Shown: positions 1 through 11,521 of the stretch, one piece after another
How positions within the stretch are numbered: the stretch's first letter is position 1
Layout: each line of letters begins with the position of its first letter
Assembly: GCA_018287875.1 (NCBI GenBank)
Contig: JAGVVL010000027.1
Coordinates: 1,178,001 to 1,242,000, forward strand
Direction of reading: 5' to 3'
Origin: Nigrospora sphaerica
Taxonomy: Eukaryota; Ascomycota; Sordariomycetes; Amphisphaeriales; Apiosporaceae
Length of the DNA: 64,000 bases
Made by a program: the position numbers and the translations under genes
Notes under the pieces: model-generated
Told to the model about the DNA's origin: nothing
The model's input: the letters and a program-made list of their open reading frames with translations, nothing else
Databases searched by the model: none

Positions 1-654
1 CGTGTGTTCAGCTCTGGCAAGAAGATGTCCAGCGTAGCCGCCAGCCTCGTGCGGGGCTTTTCTCCATCCATGGGCAAACTTGTGATTGATTGGAGGGCAT
101 AGCCATTTCGCGAGGGCTTCCTGAACGTGGCTATACACGCCACTGCCCCGCATCCCAAGATAAGCTTATCCTACTTCGTACATGAGGTGGCAGAGTCGGC
201 CGGCTTAGAGTCGGCGTGACAAACAGCCTGGATCTGCCTTCCCAAGCTCGCCTTCTCAGACTTTGACTTCCGTGTCCCTGGTGCTATACTCCCGATGATG
301 GACACCGAAAGGTGAAGATTGGTGGGTTACCTGCAATAGCAGGCAGCGGGGGCAAAGGTAGCTTCGTGGATGTTCCGGGCCGCCCCTTGCGTTAGAGCGA
401 GACCTTCTCGAAGATAGCCCCACTGGAGCGGAATGTACGGAGGGCACGCATCGAGGATCCCGTCGTCTGTGCATCTTGGCTCCTGGTAAAGATGGCTTCG
501 GCGTTCGCCCTGCCGCACGCGATGGACGAGCCCTGCTATTCTTTACACACCACCGGATAGAACAAGGTGTTGCATGTGGAGTTCGGTTCCCAAAACAGCT
601 TAGTTTCCAGAGCAGTAGAACGACACGAATCTGGCCATAGCCTTCGTGTGTTCG
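1..654. other. No supported gene
   Basis: I see no recognisable coding signal here. A 143-codon minus-strand frame (256-687) crosses into the neighbouring repeat, has no family resemblance that I can recognise and no clear start context, so I treat it as chance. Confidence 0.5.
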
Positions 655-780
655 TGATGCGTGCCACCCCGGAGGGGGGGGAGACAATAACCTAGTCTGC
701 TAAACTGGATACTGGGGACATACATAGGCTATTAAGAGCAGGATCTGTCAACTGGCAGGTCCCCTATCTTTTACGCATCA
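655..780 (+). repeat. LTR-like short repeat, copy 1 (126 bp)
   Basis: The repeat starts TGATGCGTG and ends TTTTACGCATCA, so its ends are 8-bp inverted repeats (TGATGCGT/ACGCATCA). It is nearly identical, in the same orientation, to 60168-60287; the main difference is a G-rich stretch near the left end. The flanks gttcg and cttcg match at 4 of 5 bases, which suggests a worn 5-bp target duplication. TG...CA ends and a 5-bp duplication suggest a solo LTR of a small-LTR retroelement. A MITE is the alternative. Confidence 0.75.
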
Positions 781-2549
781 CTTCGGTTTATAGCCTTGTA
801 CGCAAAGGAAGGCTACGCCATGGCCTCTCCGCGAAAGCCATTATTCGAGCTACAGCGCGGGTATAGTCAGCGGCGAGGCGATGCTGCAGAAGCCATTTAG
901 TTGTGATGACGACCTGCCTTCGCGGCAGTGTTTACCTTACGGCAAGGTGCCCCGATCATAGGGGTTCCGATCTTGCAGGCCCGGCGCTCCAGTGGGATTT
1001 CTCATCCCTCCAAAGTCACTTCACGGTTGATGGGTCTGTGTCATGCCACGCCCAGGCCCTCCTTTGGCTGCTGCTGTGTCAAGCGGTTAGGCAAACCGAC
1101 ACCGCTTGCGACGTAATACGGCAGGTCTAGGACAGACAGCATGTCGATCGTTTCGAGCCGGGCTTTGGAACGGTCATGGTATGCATTGAGACAGGGCAGC
1201 AGTGCCTGTTCCATGAGACCTTAGGCCCGTTCACCAAAAGCTGCCGGCACCCAGCTGCAAAGACGCGCTAAACAGACACGTCGACCGCGACCTGCCAGTG
1301 CCTTGCCACCGGGCTCCTGCCCCGAGCACGAGCAAGCAACCGTCGTGTAACAGCATCCAGCGGCACTGTGCGCCGCGTACTCGTACGACTGGGTAGGTTG
1401 ACGTTTTCGGTGGTTCTTGTTGCCAGGAGGTTCTTCATGGGTACCGTTCCACTTTCCTCCGTGGCTCTATGGCCGTGACGTCGTGGCTAGCCGGGGCGTT
1501 TCCGGCTTCTGCCACGCTGTCTCGGTTACTCATGTCTCATGCAAGGCTCGGGACGAAGAGAACACTAACAAGCTATTCTTTGGGCATAGCTTCGCTTGTT
1601 GTCACTTGGTATCGCCTGGACTGCCGGTTCCTGGAATTCCGCCCAGAGCGCTTTAGCCTCACATCTGTCGCGAGCTCTGTCGCATTTTGCATCACATCCT
1701 CCCGGACAGTCGGCAGATATGAGAAGAATGGAGCACTGCGCCATCATTTCAGTGGTATCATGAATATGTCAGCATACAGGGCCATTCATGAGCCACCTAT
1801 GATGCAGTGCATAAGGATTGTGCAATGGTTGCAAAAGATACGTGATGGCAGTCGCAGGTGTCTTAGACATAGGGTTGAGCGTAACCTATGGCCTATATGG
1901 CCGCCATCTCGAGATGAAAGATATCTTATTGAGCGACAACTTGATAGTTGAACTTATACCCCTTTAGATACACACACACATGCTTATTACTGTTATCATA
2001 AAATCTTTACTTACAAGTGACATCAGATTTACTCAGAAGCCCGCAGAACAACGCCCTTCCCAGGAGGTTGTTCGGGGAACACCCCTAGAAAAAACACAGT
2101 ATCTTGAGCAACTCCGGCCAATAGCTGTCGTATAGATCCAAGACGTTAAGGCGGGGGCGCCGATGAGAACTATGAGAGTCGTTTATAGGATGTGCCGTGG
2201 TCGGTTGTTGCCGCCAAATCTGATATGCACCTATCGTCCCAGGCCGCCGTGGTCAGCCTTTCAATTACATGAGCTCTGAGAACACTTGAAAGCTGAATCG
2301 TACTCAAGACGGATGCTAGGGTCTCAAGCTGGCTGGATTCCAAGGCCACTTCTTTCCACCGCCCATGGGGGCAACAGTAGACAGACAACAAGCCGCTAGG
2401 ACGGTCTAGACCCCGGAGGCCAATTATCAGCCATTGGGCTAATAGACGAGATTAGCGGCGCTGAATGGCCTAGCTACGGTACCAATGCCAATTGCGGTTG
2501 CAATAGAGAGCTGGTATCTTAGTTACCCCGCCCTTCGTCGCAACGGAGT
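781..2549. other. No supported gene
   Basis: The stretch holds several short frames on both strands. The longest is 160 codons (1469-1951, plus, ATG start). It has no recognisable domain, transmembrane segment or repeat, and I do not annotate it. Confidence 0.45.
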
Positions 2550-4169
2550 ATGATGATGCGTCCTCTCCGTCGATCAATACGGGCCCTTATTCTCTGGGCG
2601 TTCACAACAACCTGCACGATGCTGTCCAAAACCGACACCGCCGTCGTTGATGCGTATCCGCGTAATTCAGCGGCGGCGACGCAGAGTAGGGCTCCCACAG
2701 CCTGTGGCATCGTAGCGGGTCGCGATCCCCCGCCGGCGCGGGCCCATCCACGACGGTTCCGCCAGCGCTACGAGGGCGCTCTGGCCGTCAATCTCGTCAC
2801 ATTCCTGCTCCCAGCATTGTATGGGACACTGTCTAAACTCTGGGTCGCTCGTATCGACGCCACGCTAGTGGTGACCACAGACGTGTACACGTACATTGGG
2901 ACGTTTGCCGAGGTGCTCAACGAAGGCCTGCCCCGCGCTGCGTGGGTTACCATAGCGGACCGGGACGCCCGCACGCTACGCGAACGGCTCCAGCTTGCGC
3001 ACACGCTGGTCGCCGCACAGGCCTTGCTCGGGCTGGCTATGAGCGTGGTCTTCGCGGGTGCAGCGGAGGCCTTCGCTGCGCGCTTTGTGCCCGTGGAGGT
3101 GCGCGCCTCCAGTATAACCTATGTGCGCATTGGCGCCTTTTCAGCCACGACCTCGGCCATCGAAACAGCCGTGGCTGCCGCGGCGCGCGCGCTCGATAAG
3201 CCCGACGTCCCGCTTGTCATCAGTGCCGCCAAGTTTCTCGTCAACATCGTCTTAGACCTCCTTCTCCTCTCGCCCTTCCACGTTGGCACTATTCAGCCCT
3301 CAATCAATATGCAGGCTGGGATCCAGCTCGCCTGCGGCTTCGCGGCCGCCGTGGCAGGCGTGCTCTATCTTCTTTGGACGCAGAGCCGGCCTTTGGTACG
3401 GCGAGAGGGCTCGCGCCGTGTCGCCCCCAGCTGGCGGGGCCTCCTTGTCCTCGCCCGGCCCGGCCTGCTGACCCTGGCCGAGTCGCTGGTCCGTAACGCA
3501 CTCTACCTCTGGCTCGTGAGCACTGTCGTAGGTCTCGGCGCCACCTATGCGACTGCCTGGGGTGTTTTCAACACAATCCGCTGGGGACTTGTCATGGTGC
3601 CGGTACAGTCGCTTGAAGCCACGGCATTGGCATTCACGGGACACGCGTGGGGACACTGGCGCCAACAGATCGGCGTGGATCAGCGGCGGCCTCGAACCAC
3701 CCGGGCGGACCTTCTGCGCATAGTACGGCCTTCTTTGGTGTCCCTGGCATTGGCACTCGCCGTCGAGGTCCCCATGGCTATCTTTCTGTCTCTCTTCGGT
3801 ACCCGCCCATTCGCTCTATATCTCAGCGGCTCAGCCGACGTGGCCGACATCACAGCCTACATGTGGCGCTCCATTGACTGGTGTTACGTATTCTATGCTA
3901 TGTCGACGCAACTGGCCGTCATACTACTCGCGACCCGGCCGAAATGGTACCTCTACCAGAGCCTGGCCAGCAACCTGCTGTATGTTCTACCGTGGGCTGC
4001 GGTGTGTCAGGCTGTGTCGCTGCGACCCGAGAGCGCCTGGACCTATCATAGCCTTGTCTTTGGCGGCAGTCTCGTGTTTACCTTTGTTGATGTGTTGGTT
4101 GTCGACGCTCTCTGGGCCTGGACCTTATTGACCGGCCGGGCACGCTTGGAAAAATGGCACAGCACTTAG
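2550..4169 (+). CDS. MATE-like multi-pass membrane protein
   Basis: This is an intact single-exon frame of 539 codons starting ATG ATG ATG; any of the three could be used. About the first 75 residues are hydrophilic and basic. From about residue 80 to the end there are some ten to twelve hydrophobic segments separated by short basic loops. The first block ([20 protein letters not shown]) and the overall pattern resemble the MatE/MOP flippase fold (proton- or sodium-coupled efflux), but this is pattern recognition, not an alignment. Likely role: export of a small molecule across the plasma or vacuolar membrane, substrate unknown. The frame is GC-rich compared with its flanks. Confidence is high that it is a membrane protein and moderate for the family. 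Confidence 0.7.
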   Translation: MMMRPLRRSIRALILWAFTTTCTMLSKTDTAVVDAYPRNSAAATQSRAPTACGIVAGRDPPPARAHPRRFRQRYEGALAVNLVTFLLPALYGTLSKLWVARIDATLVVTTDVYTYIGTFAEVLNEGLPRAAWVTIADRDARTLRERLQLAHTLVAAQALLGLAMSVVFAGAAEAFAARFVPVEVRASSITYVRIGAFSATTSAIETAVAAAARALDKPDVPLVISAAKFLVNIVLDLLLLSPFHVGTIQPSINMQAGIQLACGFAAAVAGVLYLLWTQSRPLVRREGSRRVAPSWRGLLVLARPGLLTLAESLVRNALYLWLVSTVVGLGATYATAWGVFNTIRWGLVMVPVQSLEATALAFTGHAWGHWRQQIGVDQRRPRTTRADLLRIVRPSLVSLALALAVEVPMAIFLSLFGTRPFALYLSGSADVADITAYMWRSIDWCYVFYAMSTQLAVILLATRPKWYLYQSLASNLLYVLPWAAVCQAVSLRPESAWTYHSLVFGGSLVFTFVDVLVVDALWAWTLLTGRARLEKWHST

Positions 4170-4983
4170 TGACTCGCGGCGGGTGGCGACTCCGGTGACA
4201 AGGATACTTCTTGCGGCGGCGCGCTACTCTGAAGAACTTAAAGGGAGCTCAGCTCGTCGTTTTTTCGCCCGTCTATGTTTCTCCGTTACGCCGGTGCCAA
4301 TAGCCGTACAACAGATGCTTCCGGAAGTGGATTCATTCAATGCCTTGGAACGATTCGCTGATGAAGAGCCGAGCGTCTGCAAATGCACACCCCGCAGCGT
4401 GACAGGATCCTATAAACAGACGAGAGGGAACAATAGCAGCAAACCATTGATGGCTTCCTAGGTACACCTCCCGCCTTCTATACTTCAAGTCTCTGGTTCC
4501 AATTTAATAATCGGACAGTGAACTGTTAGAATTACGAACAGGTCGTAGAGCACCGTGAGTAAGGGTCGTGCAAGATGGGCGAACGACAGGTCCCTATGAA
4601 GCAGGTGCTATTGTAGGTCGGGATTTACCCTATCGCGGTTGTCCTGTTCGGCATCTCGTGTTCTGGAGAACGTCTGTATTATATGCATATTCAAACCCGG
4701 TAATACACTATATTGATGTGATTAGTGTGATGGAACATAGGTGAGGGGATATAACGCACGATTTCAGTGGCTCAGGTAAGGATCTGCATGGGCCCGGCCT
4801 TACACACTGCACCCTAAGTAGTTACACACACCGAACCGGGAAGTCCGCTAATTAGGCCTGCAGCTCTCACATGGGACCTGTTAACTTGGTCTTTTGTTTA
4901 CAGGGCTCCCGGGCGATTAGTCGATGCTGATAAGACTACCGATCTTGTTCGGAAAGGTCTCATTCATGCACAAACCTCTTCTA
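4170..4983. other. No supported gene
   Basis: Only short frames occur here, including one opened by GTG at 4183. Nothing is recognisable. Confidence 0.45.
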
Positions 4984-5030
4984 TTATACTCCTATCGGTT
5001 ATACTCCTATCGGTTATACTCCTATCGGTT
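4984..5030 (+). repeat. 15-bp minisatellite, 3.1 copies
   Basis: The unit TTATACTCCTATCGG is repeated three times without mismatch, followed by the first two bases of a fourth unit. It lies in non-coding or unassigned sequence. Confidence 0.95.
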
Positions 5031-5840
5031 CCAGACCGGCGATAACTCCATCTGTCGTGTGTTTGGCAACCCTCAATGCGGGTTCTGTCTGATCGTGATG
5101 GACAAACTCCCAACATCACTGGATGTTGAGGGGTCTGTTTCCCAGACGCATGTTTTGATCCCACGCCTCGCTCTTAGATTCTGGCACCTCCACGTGTTTT
5201 TTTGTTGCCAGAAGAGATTAGCCATGGGCTCTCATCAGTTAGCAGCCCAAGTTTTGATGTCCAAGTCTATATCAAAGTAGTATGTTGTTTCGGGACCAGT
5301 CTTCCAAAGCCAGCTGCATAGCATTGTCAGAAGAACAACAAGAAAGGGCTCGGATCCAGGACAAAGGATAAGAAGTGGGGGATCTCAGAGCGAGGACCTC
5401 AACAGGAAAACCGGCGAGGCAACGGACAGGTAGCGGCAGGCTACAAATAAGGGGCAACAGGCCCAGTAGATGGATAGAAGGATAGAGATTAATGCCATTC
5501 AACCTCTACCCCTACCTACGACCTCGCCGCAGCTTCGACAGTAACCTACGTTCCCCTTCTTGCCTATACTTCAGGAACCCCCTCTGACAAGGAGTCGATA
5601 TTCGGAAGGATAAGGGGGGTTCTCTTTATTCCTTAGTATTGGGCTCAATAAATGGTTTAGTGATACCTGGGTCCCATCTCGTTCTTTCGGGTCCCCAGTC
5701 CTCCTTGAATATCCAGTCTTTTAGTCCTCCCGGTCCCGTTCGCCCGGTCCCTTTTAGAGGCATCACGCACGCACTCTGACAAGCATCTTCATATCCCTAT
5801 TTCTATCAGGTATACAGCAGGAGAAGGTTCCGCCGTCTCA
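5031..5840. other. No supported gene
   Basis: The stretch is pyrimidine-rich and T-rich around 5570-5760. It may contain transposon or UTR remnants, but no boundary can be shown. Confidence 0.4.
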
Positions 5841-6767
5841 CTATTTCTTTATCACGAATTGAGGGCTCTCTTCGCTGTCGTATTTCCCGCTAGTCCCACT
5901 TTTGACCGCCTTTCGTTCTGCGATCCGTCGAATCCACTGTAGAAGATGGGGGAAGGGGTTCATATCCTCTTCTGAGAACCCGATCGAGCGGTATGCTCGT
6001 ACATGCGGCCACGTCCCTATGTCCGCAATGCTGTATATTCCGAGCCCGTTACCTGCAAGGTATTGGCGTGGCCCTCCTCCATGTTTTCCGCTGAAATGAT
6101 CTTCTAGAACTGAATAGAGTCTCAGCATTTCGCTTTGAAACCTTCGGGCGACATCTGTGGCATGTGAACATTCATCTCCTGACATCCAAAGCAGTTGACC
6201 ATGAACCTACATGGCATAGTCTCCTTCGCATCTCTGACAAAATGCCGTGTTTGGCCCTGTATAGGGGATGCTGCATGCCAGAAAAATAGCCATTGAATAA
6301 CCTGGCTTCTCTGTTCGGGGTCCTCGAAGCCGAAAAGATTTTCTGGGTCGTATGCCTCTTGAAGGTAGATCAATATTGCTGAGCTTTCCATTACTGAGAT
6401 GGGCGTGCTTTTCGTTGTGTCGATAAGGACCGGTATTCTTCCTGCCAGTTCCGTGATCAGTACATCAGAAATAGAGACCTATATCATGCTAATTATACCG
6501 TTAGGATTAAGCTTCAAGAACCAAGGTTTCTTCTGCTCTTCACTCTCGAGATCAACCAAGTGGGTTTTCCAAGATGTGCCGTAGGTTACATGGAGCTCCT
6601 CCAGTAGGATTTGCACTTTCTTGCCATTTGGGGTATTCTCCGTCAGTAGATGCAATTCCTATGAGATTGTTAGCATTCAGAGGTAGATTACGTCTTGATG
6701 AGGCATACGAGCTTACCTTCAATTCCATCAAGCGAGGCGGAGTTGACTCATGAAATATTGAAGCCAT
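5841..6767 (-). CDS. Ure2/GstA-type glutathione S-transferase
   Basis: Exon 1 is 6767-6717, intron 6716-6659, exon 2 6658-6499, intron 6498-6442, and exon 3 from 6441; both introns are GT-AG and keep frame. The joined protein has the thioredoxin-like N-domain with ENTPNGKKVQILLEEL, KPWFLKLNPNGRIPVLID and ESSAILIYL, typical of fungal GSTs that conjugate glutathione to electrophiles in the cytosol. The C-terminal helical domain continues with WLFFWHAASPIQGQ, then, in a shifted frame, LYSVLEDHF, YLAGNGLGIYSIADI and FPHLLQWIRRI. One missing base near 6190-6215 joins the two parts; a 32-nt intron (GTAGG...CAG) is possible but unusually short. The stop is at the left end. Confidence is high for the family and moderate for an intact gene. 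Confidence 0.8.
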
Positions 6768-7835
6768 TTCTCAGATCTTTATTTTATGGGCGCTTGGCGA
6801 GAAAGTAAAAGAATGACTGAACAGAGACCGCCTGATGCGTGGCCAGGCTAGGTAGCTATATAATGAGCTGCGTTATCCTTATCAGAGGGGTCTTATTGCC
6901 CTACCTTCGATCGCACTATAGCTAGATCCCTGCATCACCGGCCACAACAACCCAAAACGGAGCCTTGCAGAGGTAGGGGTCTCCGGGGTGCGTAATGCAG
7001 CAGTCATACATGTTGATAAGCAAGCGGGTTTGGTCAAATGGCATGCCGTTTCGCAACACCTAACAGCCTGGGCGATGACAGGAAGCCTACACTAACAGAA
7101 CAGCATCCTTTGCCCGCCCCATTGGCTGACTAACACCAGTCGACTTGCAGACGACGGCCTCGGAATGGGCAACGTCAATCTAGCCACAGCTTGGGCGGTT
7201 GATTCATGACGCTTCCAGCTTCCGTCACGCCGTATCGATATCAATGTGTCAAACCAAATTGAAAAGGAAACGGCACTGACAAGCTGTGTTTTCCAATATA
7301 ACTTGTTCCGGCTTGATATCTTGTCGCCGGCAGGTTCGTGGAAGCACGCATATCAGATTGTAGCCTCGTATCTGTCACGCTTTGTCGCTTTTCTTGAGAG
7401 CCAGAGCCAAGCTCGCTGTATGGCCCATGGTGCTTTCTGATCAGGCCACCCGACTCCACACTAAATTTTCCACTGTGTACGTGAGGAGAAGGCACCGGAA
7501 TTCTCGTCTAAAGTTGAGGGACTGCGTCCTCTTGGATTGGTAAATGACGAAGAAACACAGCAAGCGTGCGTGGGGCTGGGCGGCAATGGGCGGGTCAGCC
7601 GTAGAAAAGGAACCAGTACAGGATGCGGGGAAGCCGAAAACCAAATCTCTTGGCCTAACCTTGCCACACTCAAAGATAGCATCAATCTTACACTGTTCCA
7701 GATGGTGATAGATTCGCGTAGACATGCGCTGTCCGCGGCCGAATGCTCTCACAGAAACCAACATGGCAGCATACCGAAAGGCACAAAATAGCGATCACTT
7801 CTCTGCCAGAGTAGCAATTACACAAGGAAACCGAA
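6768..7835. other. Gene-free stretch with a truncated LTR-like repeat
   Basis: Apart from the repeat at 6833-6944 I see no supported feature. Several overlapping short frames at 7240-7790 on both strands look like chance. Confidence 0.45.
6833..6944 (+). repeat. Truncated solo LTR-like repeat (family TGATGCGTGG)
   Basis: It begins TGATGCGTGGCCAGG and matches 30159-30317 and 23419-23597 through shared blocks (GCGTTATCCTT, TCGCACTAT, ATCCCTGC, CACCGGCCA). Similarity stops at about 6944, so the right third is missing. It is also related to the gypsy LTRs at 52299 and 59732. Confidence 0.7.
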
Positions 7836-10328
7836 TCAGCCCGTTGCGGTAACACGTCCCAGTCTCGTCAGGAGAAGATCCTCCATCACCGGAATCCACT
7901 TCCCGATATCTGTCATGTCCTCGTTGGTACTGTCCGGTACGTCCACCTGCTGCCGGACCACATCCAACCACTGGCGAATGCCCGACCACTGAAGGATATG
8001 TCCCCCGAGCCCAAGAGTCTGGCTTTTCCGGACCCGAAAGACGCAGTGGATCGTGCCCGAAGGAAAGAAGATGGTCTGCCCGGGCTTCAGGACCCAGTAG
8101 CGCCATGGCTGTCCGTCATCGTACTGCTCCGTGTTGTTCATCCACGCGGCGCGTTGTTCGTCCGTCGGCCGCGCCATCCATGCGAAGCCGAACAGGCCTT
8201 CTTGGATGGTGATCCACGTTGCTAAGCCGTGGCTGTCTGTGTGCGCAGCGGTACAGTGGCCTCCTTCGGACAGAAGCGCCCAGTGCTCAATCTCGCGCCA
8301 TTCCGCCCACTCTGTGCGACGCGCCACGACCCTCTCGGCGCTGTCCCCATGCAGCACTTTGTCGCGTATCCGGGCTAAAAGCTGGCAGTTCCGTCCCGTT
8401 ACGAAGTCGGGAAGGGTAGAAGGGAGGGGGCAGCGGCAGTCAAGGACATTCCATGGGTCGTCCGGCTCCTCCTCGGAAAGAAACCGCTCGCGGACCTGCT
8501 GTATGGTGCGTGACTCGTACGAGCATTGGCTCATATCCAGAGACGGGATCTGGACAGAGACACTCTGGCCATTGTCCTCCATCCACTCGAAGAACTCCGG
8601 AATCGGTCGGGCGGGGTTGTTCCACTGGAAGTGTTGTTGTCCTTCTGTGATAACAGGCACATCAGGCGTCGTCTCATCGAGGAGGGCCTTGGCTTTGACT
8701 CCATCTAGAAGATGCAACTCGAGAAGCCCGTTATTTGGGTCTATAACAGGGTGCCTGCAGTTTTCTAGAATCGGGAGTACGTTACGGGCGGTGTGCGTGC
8801 CTCGACTGGTCGACTCTCCCTTCGCTTTTCGGCGCATTTCGAAAATAGCCTGGGCTAGATATGCTTCGTTCGCCCCCAAGTCATATCCACGATCTATACC
8901 GGGAGCATATCCCAGGCCCCTGCGAGCATCGGAATCTGGTACAGGACGGGATGTGTGCTGTCGTTTAGGCACATGGAAGTGCGAGGGATCTGCCGGAAGC
9001 GAGGCCGCGCGTTGTCTTTTAACAGGCGTCCTGGATGCCCCTCTCGATGTTCCTAAGTCTTTGGCCGGCGGGCTCTCCACGGCTGAGTTTTTCGCTGCCG
9101 CGGCTGGAAGCCGGCTAGCAAGCGTTTTCAGTCGTTCCATGTCTAGTCCGCACCTCGCCGAGGACGTAGCAGGGCCGTGTTGCGCACCGCCCGAGCGTCG
9201 GGTTGTTCCGTACGCCTTGCTTCGCCATTGAGAGATCGTAGGCGGATCACATAGGGTTTGTGACCCTGGGAATTGTATGGGGTCCTCCTTAGGTGGCTCA
9301 CGAAGGCTCCTCCGTAACTGAGTCCTGGCGGGCGTTGCAGCGCTCATGCTAAAACTGCTGTCGTGACTTGTGGCTTGGCCGTCCGTCTTGACAGTGAGGT
9401 CGTCTGTCATGCTTGTTCGATCTGTCTCAGGGGTTTCTTTGCGAGAAACTGAGTTTTGTGTGCTCGCAGTGCCAGCTCTGTCGGTGGTAAATGCGTCCGT
9501 GGCATCCGTGTCGCTCCTCCTTAGCTCGTCTGCGGTCTCGATGCTTGGCCTCGCATGGGTGGGTTGCATCATATGGACACCAGTCTCCTGCGCGCCCGCG
9601 GTAAGGCCATGGTGTGAACTTTTCACAGCTTGGTCTTCCGGGACAAGCAACCCATACTGGTCGAAACCGTAGCCATTCGGCAGTTGCTCTACACGTAGTG
9701 GCTCTAGCGGTAACGGCTCGCCATCGACGTCTTTGAGCTTCGAGTAAGGGTCATTCGTGGTCCATAATTTCGTGTTGATCAGGTCCGTCGGCTCGAGCGG
9801 CTGCAAGAACCTGCGTCGGCCCTTCGCGGCTAGCTGGATACGCCGGCGGACAAGTTGTTGAAATCGAGGTAAGGCTTCGGTCTTCCAATCTCGATGTTTC
9901 GATGCCGCACCAGCGAGCTGTATGGCGAAATAGATCCCTCTCCTTGCAACGGCATAATGGTGGATGAATTCCTCACCCCAGAACTCTGCCACTTTCTTCA
10001 GCTCTTTCATAAGCCGGGCTCGACTCTTCAGTCCGGACGCCGCCGTCTTCGTGAACTCCTGCCATCTTTCGTCCGACTCCTTAGATTCATTATAGATGCT
10101 GGACTTCGTAAATTCTGGTAGGTAGTATGCAAACTCGATCTCTACCAGGGTTTTCTTAGTCAACAACTCATCGCGCTTACGTAGGCACAAGGCGTATCTC
10201 TCTTTGTCACCCTCGCAAGAGTCGATGTCCACTGTGAACTGCTTCCACTCGTTCGCTTCCGATTCGTCTAGAACCAAGAGAATGTCGTCATATCCTTTAT
10301 CGTTGAGAGGGTCTGAAGATACATCCAT
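7836..10328 (-). CDS. JmjC-domain protein, 830 residues
   Basis: This is an intact single-exon frame starting ATG at 10328. Residues 1-235 form a charged, probably helical N-terminal block. Residues about 240-570 are low complexity (Ser/Thr/Arg-rich). Residues about 640-800 carry a cupin/JmjC core: HTD (H696, D698), then WITIQEGLFGFAWM, then PGQTIFFPSGTIH with the distal iron-binding His at 761. The H-x-D...H set and the 2-oxoglutarate-dioxygenase layout suggest an Fe(II)/2OG oxygenase, possibly a histone or protein demethylase/hydroxylase in the nucleus. The substrate cannot be told. A diverged relic of its N-terminal coding region lies at 21352-21670, and a different JmjC gene sits at 62116. 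The opposite strand carries a 366-codon frame, which is a shadow. Confidence 0.8.
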   Translation of the reverse strand: MDVSSDPLNDKGYDDILLVLDESEANEWKQFTVDIDSCEGDKERYALCLRKRDELLTKKTLVEIEFAYYLPEFTKSSIYNESKESDERWQEFTKTAASGLKSRARLMKELKKVAEFWGEEFIHHYAVARRGIYFAIQLAGAASKHRDWKTEALPRFQQLVRRRIQLAAKGRRRFLQPLEPTDLINTKLWTTNDPYSKLKDVDGEPLPLEPLRVEQLPNGYGFDQYGLLVPEDQAVKSSHHGLTAGAQETGVHMMQPTHARPSIETADELRRSDTDATDAFTTDRAGTASTQNSVSRKETPETDRTSMTDDLTVKTDGQATSHDSSFSMSAATPARTQLRRSLREPPKEDPIQFPGSQTLCDPPTISQWRSKAYGTTRRSGGAQHGPATSSARCGLDMERLKTLASRLPAAAAKNSAVESPPAKDLGTSRGASRTPVKRQRAASLPADPSHFHVPKRQHTSRPVPDSDARRGLGYAPGIDRGYDLGANEAYLAQAIFEMRRKAKGESTSRGTHTARNVLPILENCRHPVIDPNNGLLELHLLDGVKAKALLDETTPDVPVITEGQQHFQWNNPARPIPEFFEWMEDNGQSVSVQIPSLDMSQCSYESRTIQQVRERFLSEEEPDDPWNVLDCRCPLPSTLPDFVTGRNCQLLARIRDKVLHGDSAERVVARRTEWAEWREIEHWALLSEGGHCTAAHTDSHGLATWITIQEGLFGFAWMARPTDEQRAAWMNNTEQYDDGQPWRYWVLKPGQTIFFPSGTIHCVFRVRKSQTLGLGGHILQWSGIRQWLDVVRQQVDVPDSTNEDMTDIGKWIPVMEDLLLTRLGRVTATG

Positions 10329-11521
10329 CGTAGCAGCTGCAGAGCATGGCCGTGGAGAAAGAGGGTCGTGAATGAAGAGATGTTGTTGTAATAAGGTCGA
10401 TGGCGGAGGTGTAGACGCACTAGTCCTTTTAAGGCAGTCATACAGGTGTATGAGTGCTCCACAGTGAGGGAAACCGCTAGCTCGGATCCGCTATCACGTT
10501 TTTGCGGTTATGCTATGCTCAAAATGCAGTAGGCTAAATGCCAAGGCCTTGATGGAGCCGGCACGGAACAATTATATAGCGAAAGTGCCTCGGAGATAAT
10601 ACCAAGCACAGGATGTCGCCCAGGACGGGTTGTTGACTAGGTGATGGGCTTCTAGACGACATCGTCCCAAAGTAAGATAGGCGACGTGACTGATTAATAT
10701 AATATATGAAAGGGGTCAGCGATGGGTGCTATTGGGTTCTGAAGCCGAGTAGAGTATCTTTTTTCCATCCCGTACGATTCACTGCGTCATCCGGGCCAGA
10801 AACGAGAGGCCTTTAGGCTGGAGGGGCATATTCCCAAGTGATCGAGAATTTTCAGTGAATAAGCGTGGTTCACCTGGGCTTCTATTAAATCTACTATCAG
10901 ACTGTGCAAAGATATTGTAAAGACGGTTAATGGGTATATCGAAAGGGTGTCTGTGTGAATTAATCTGTTAAACTCTTGCACTGAAATACAGATCTCGACC
11001 TTCCCGATGCGACAGCTGCGCTGAATATAGTGCATAGGGTTTACATCATGCCAGTCCCTAATTCTAAGACACCTGTGGCTGTCGCTACTTGCTTTGTGTA
11101 TGCTTGCACAATCCTAATGCAACCCCCCCAACCCCCACACTGCACACCGGTGTGTCTACATAGTTTGCATCGGTAGATCGTATTGCTAGCAAAAAGCTAC
11201 GTATTGCATGGAAACTGGCGGCGAAAGTACCTCGTAACATTTTATTTGAATATAAACCTGGCAAATATGCACTATACACATATAGCAAAGCTTCTGACCT
11301 TGAGCAGCGCAAGGGCATGATAGGTGGAATCTGAAGCTAGAGACCCTTCCAATGCTTCCGTTCGGCAATGGAAAGGGGAAGAAAAAAAGGATGCGGGCCG
11401 AGGGAATAACGAGTTAAGGAGTGATGCGAAGATGAATTCACCCCTCGTGGGAATGGTCCAGGATCGGCAACTCTCGGCAGCGGGTGGACTAGCCCGGCCG
11501 GTTAAGAGACGCAGGAACCCC
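10329..11521. other. No supported gene
   Basis: This is the upstream region of the minus-strand JmjC gene plus the downstream side of the calpain-like gene. It is AT-richer, and only short unassigned frames occur. Confidence 0.5.

Noticed and set aside
8131..9231. 366-codon plus-strand frame
   Set aside because: It lies entirely opposite the JmjC gene in GC-rich sequence, has a Ser/Arg-rich composition and no domain; an antisense shadow.
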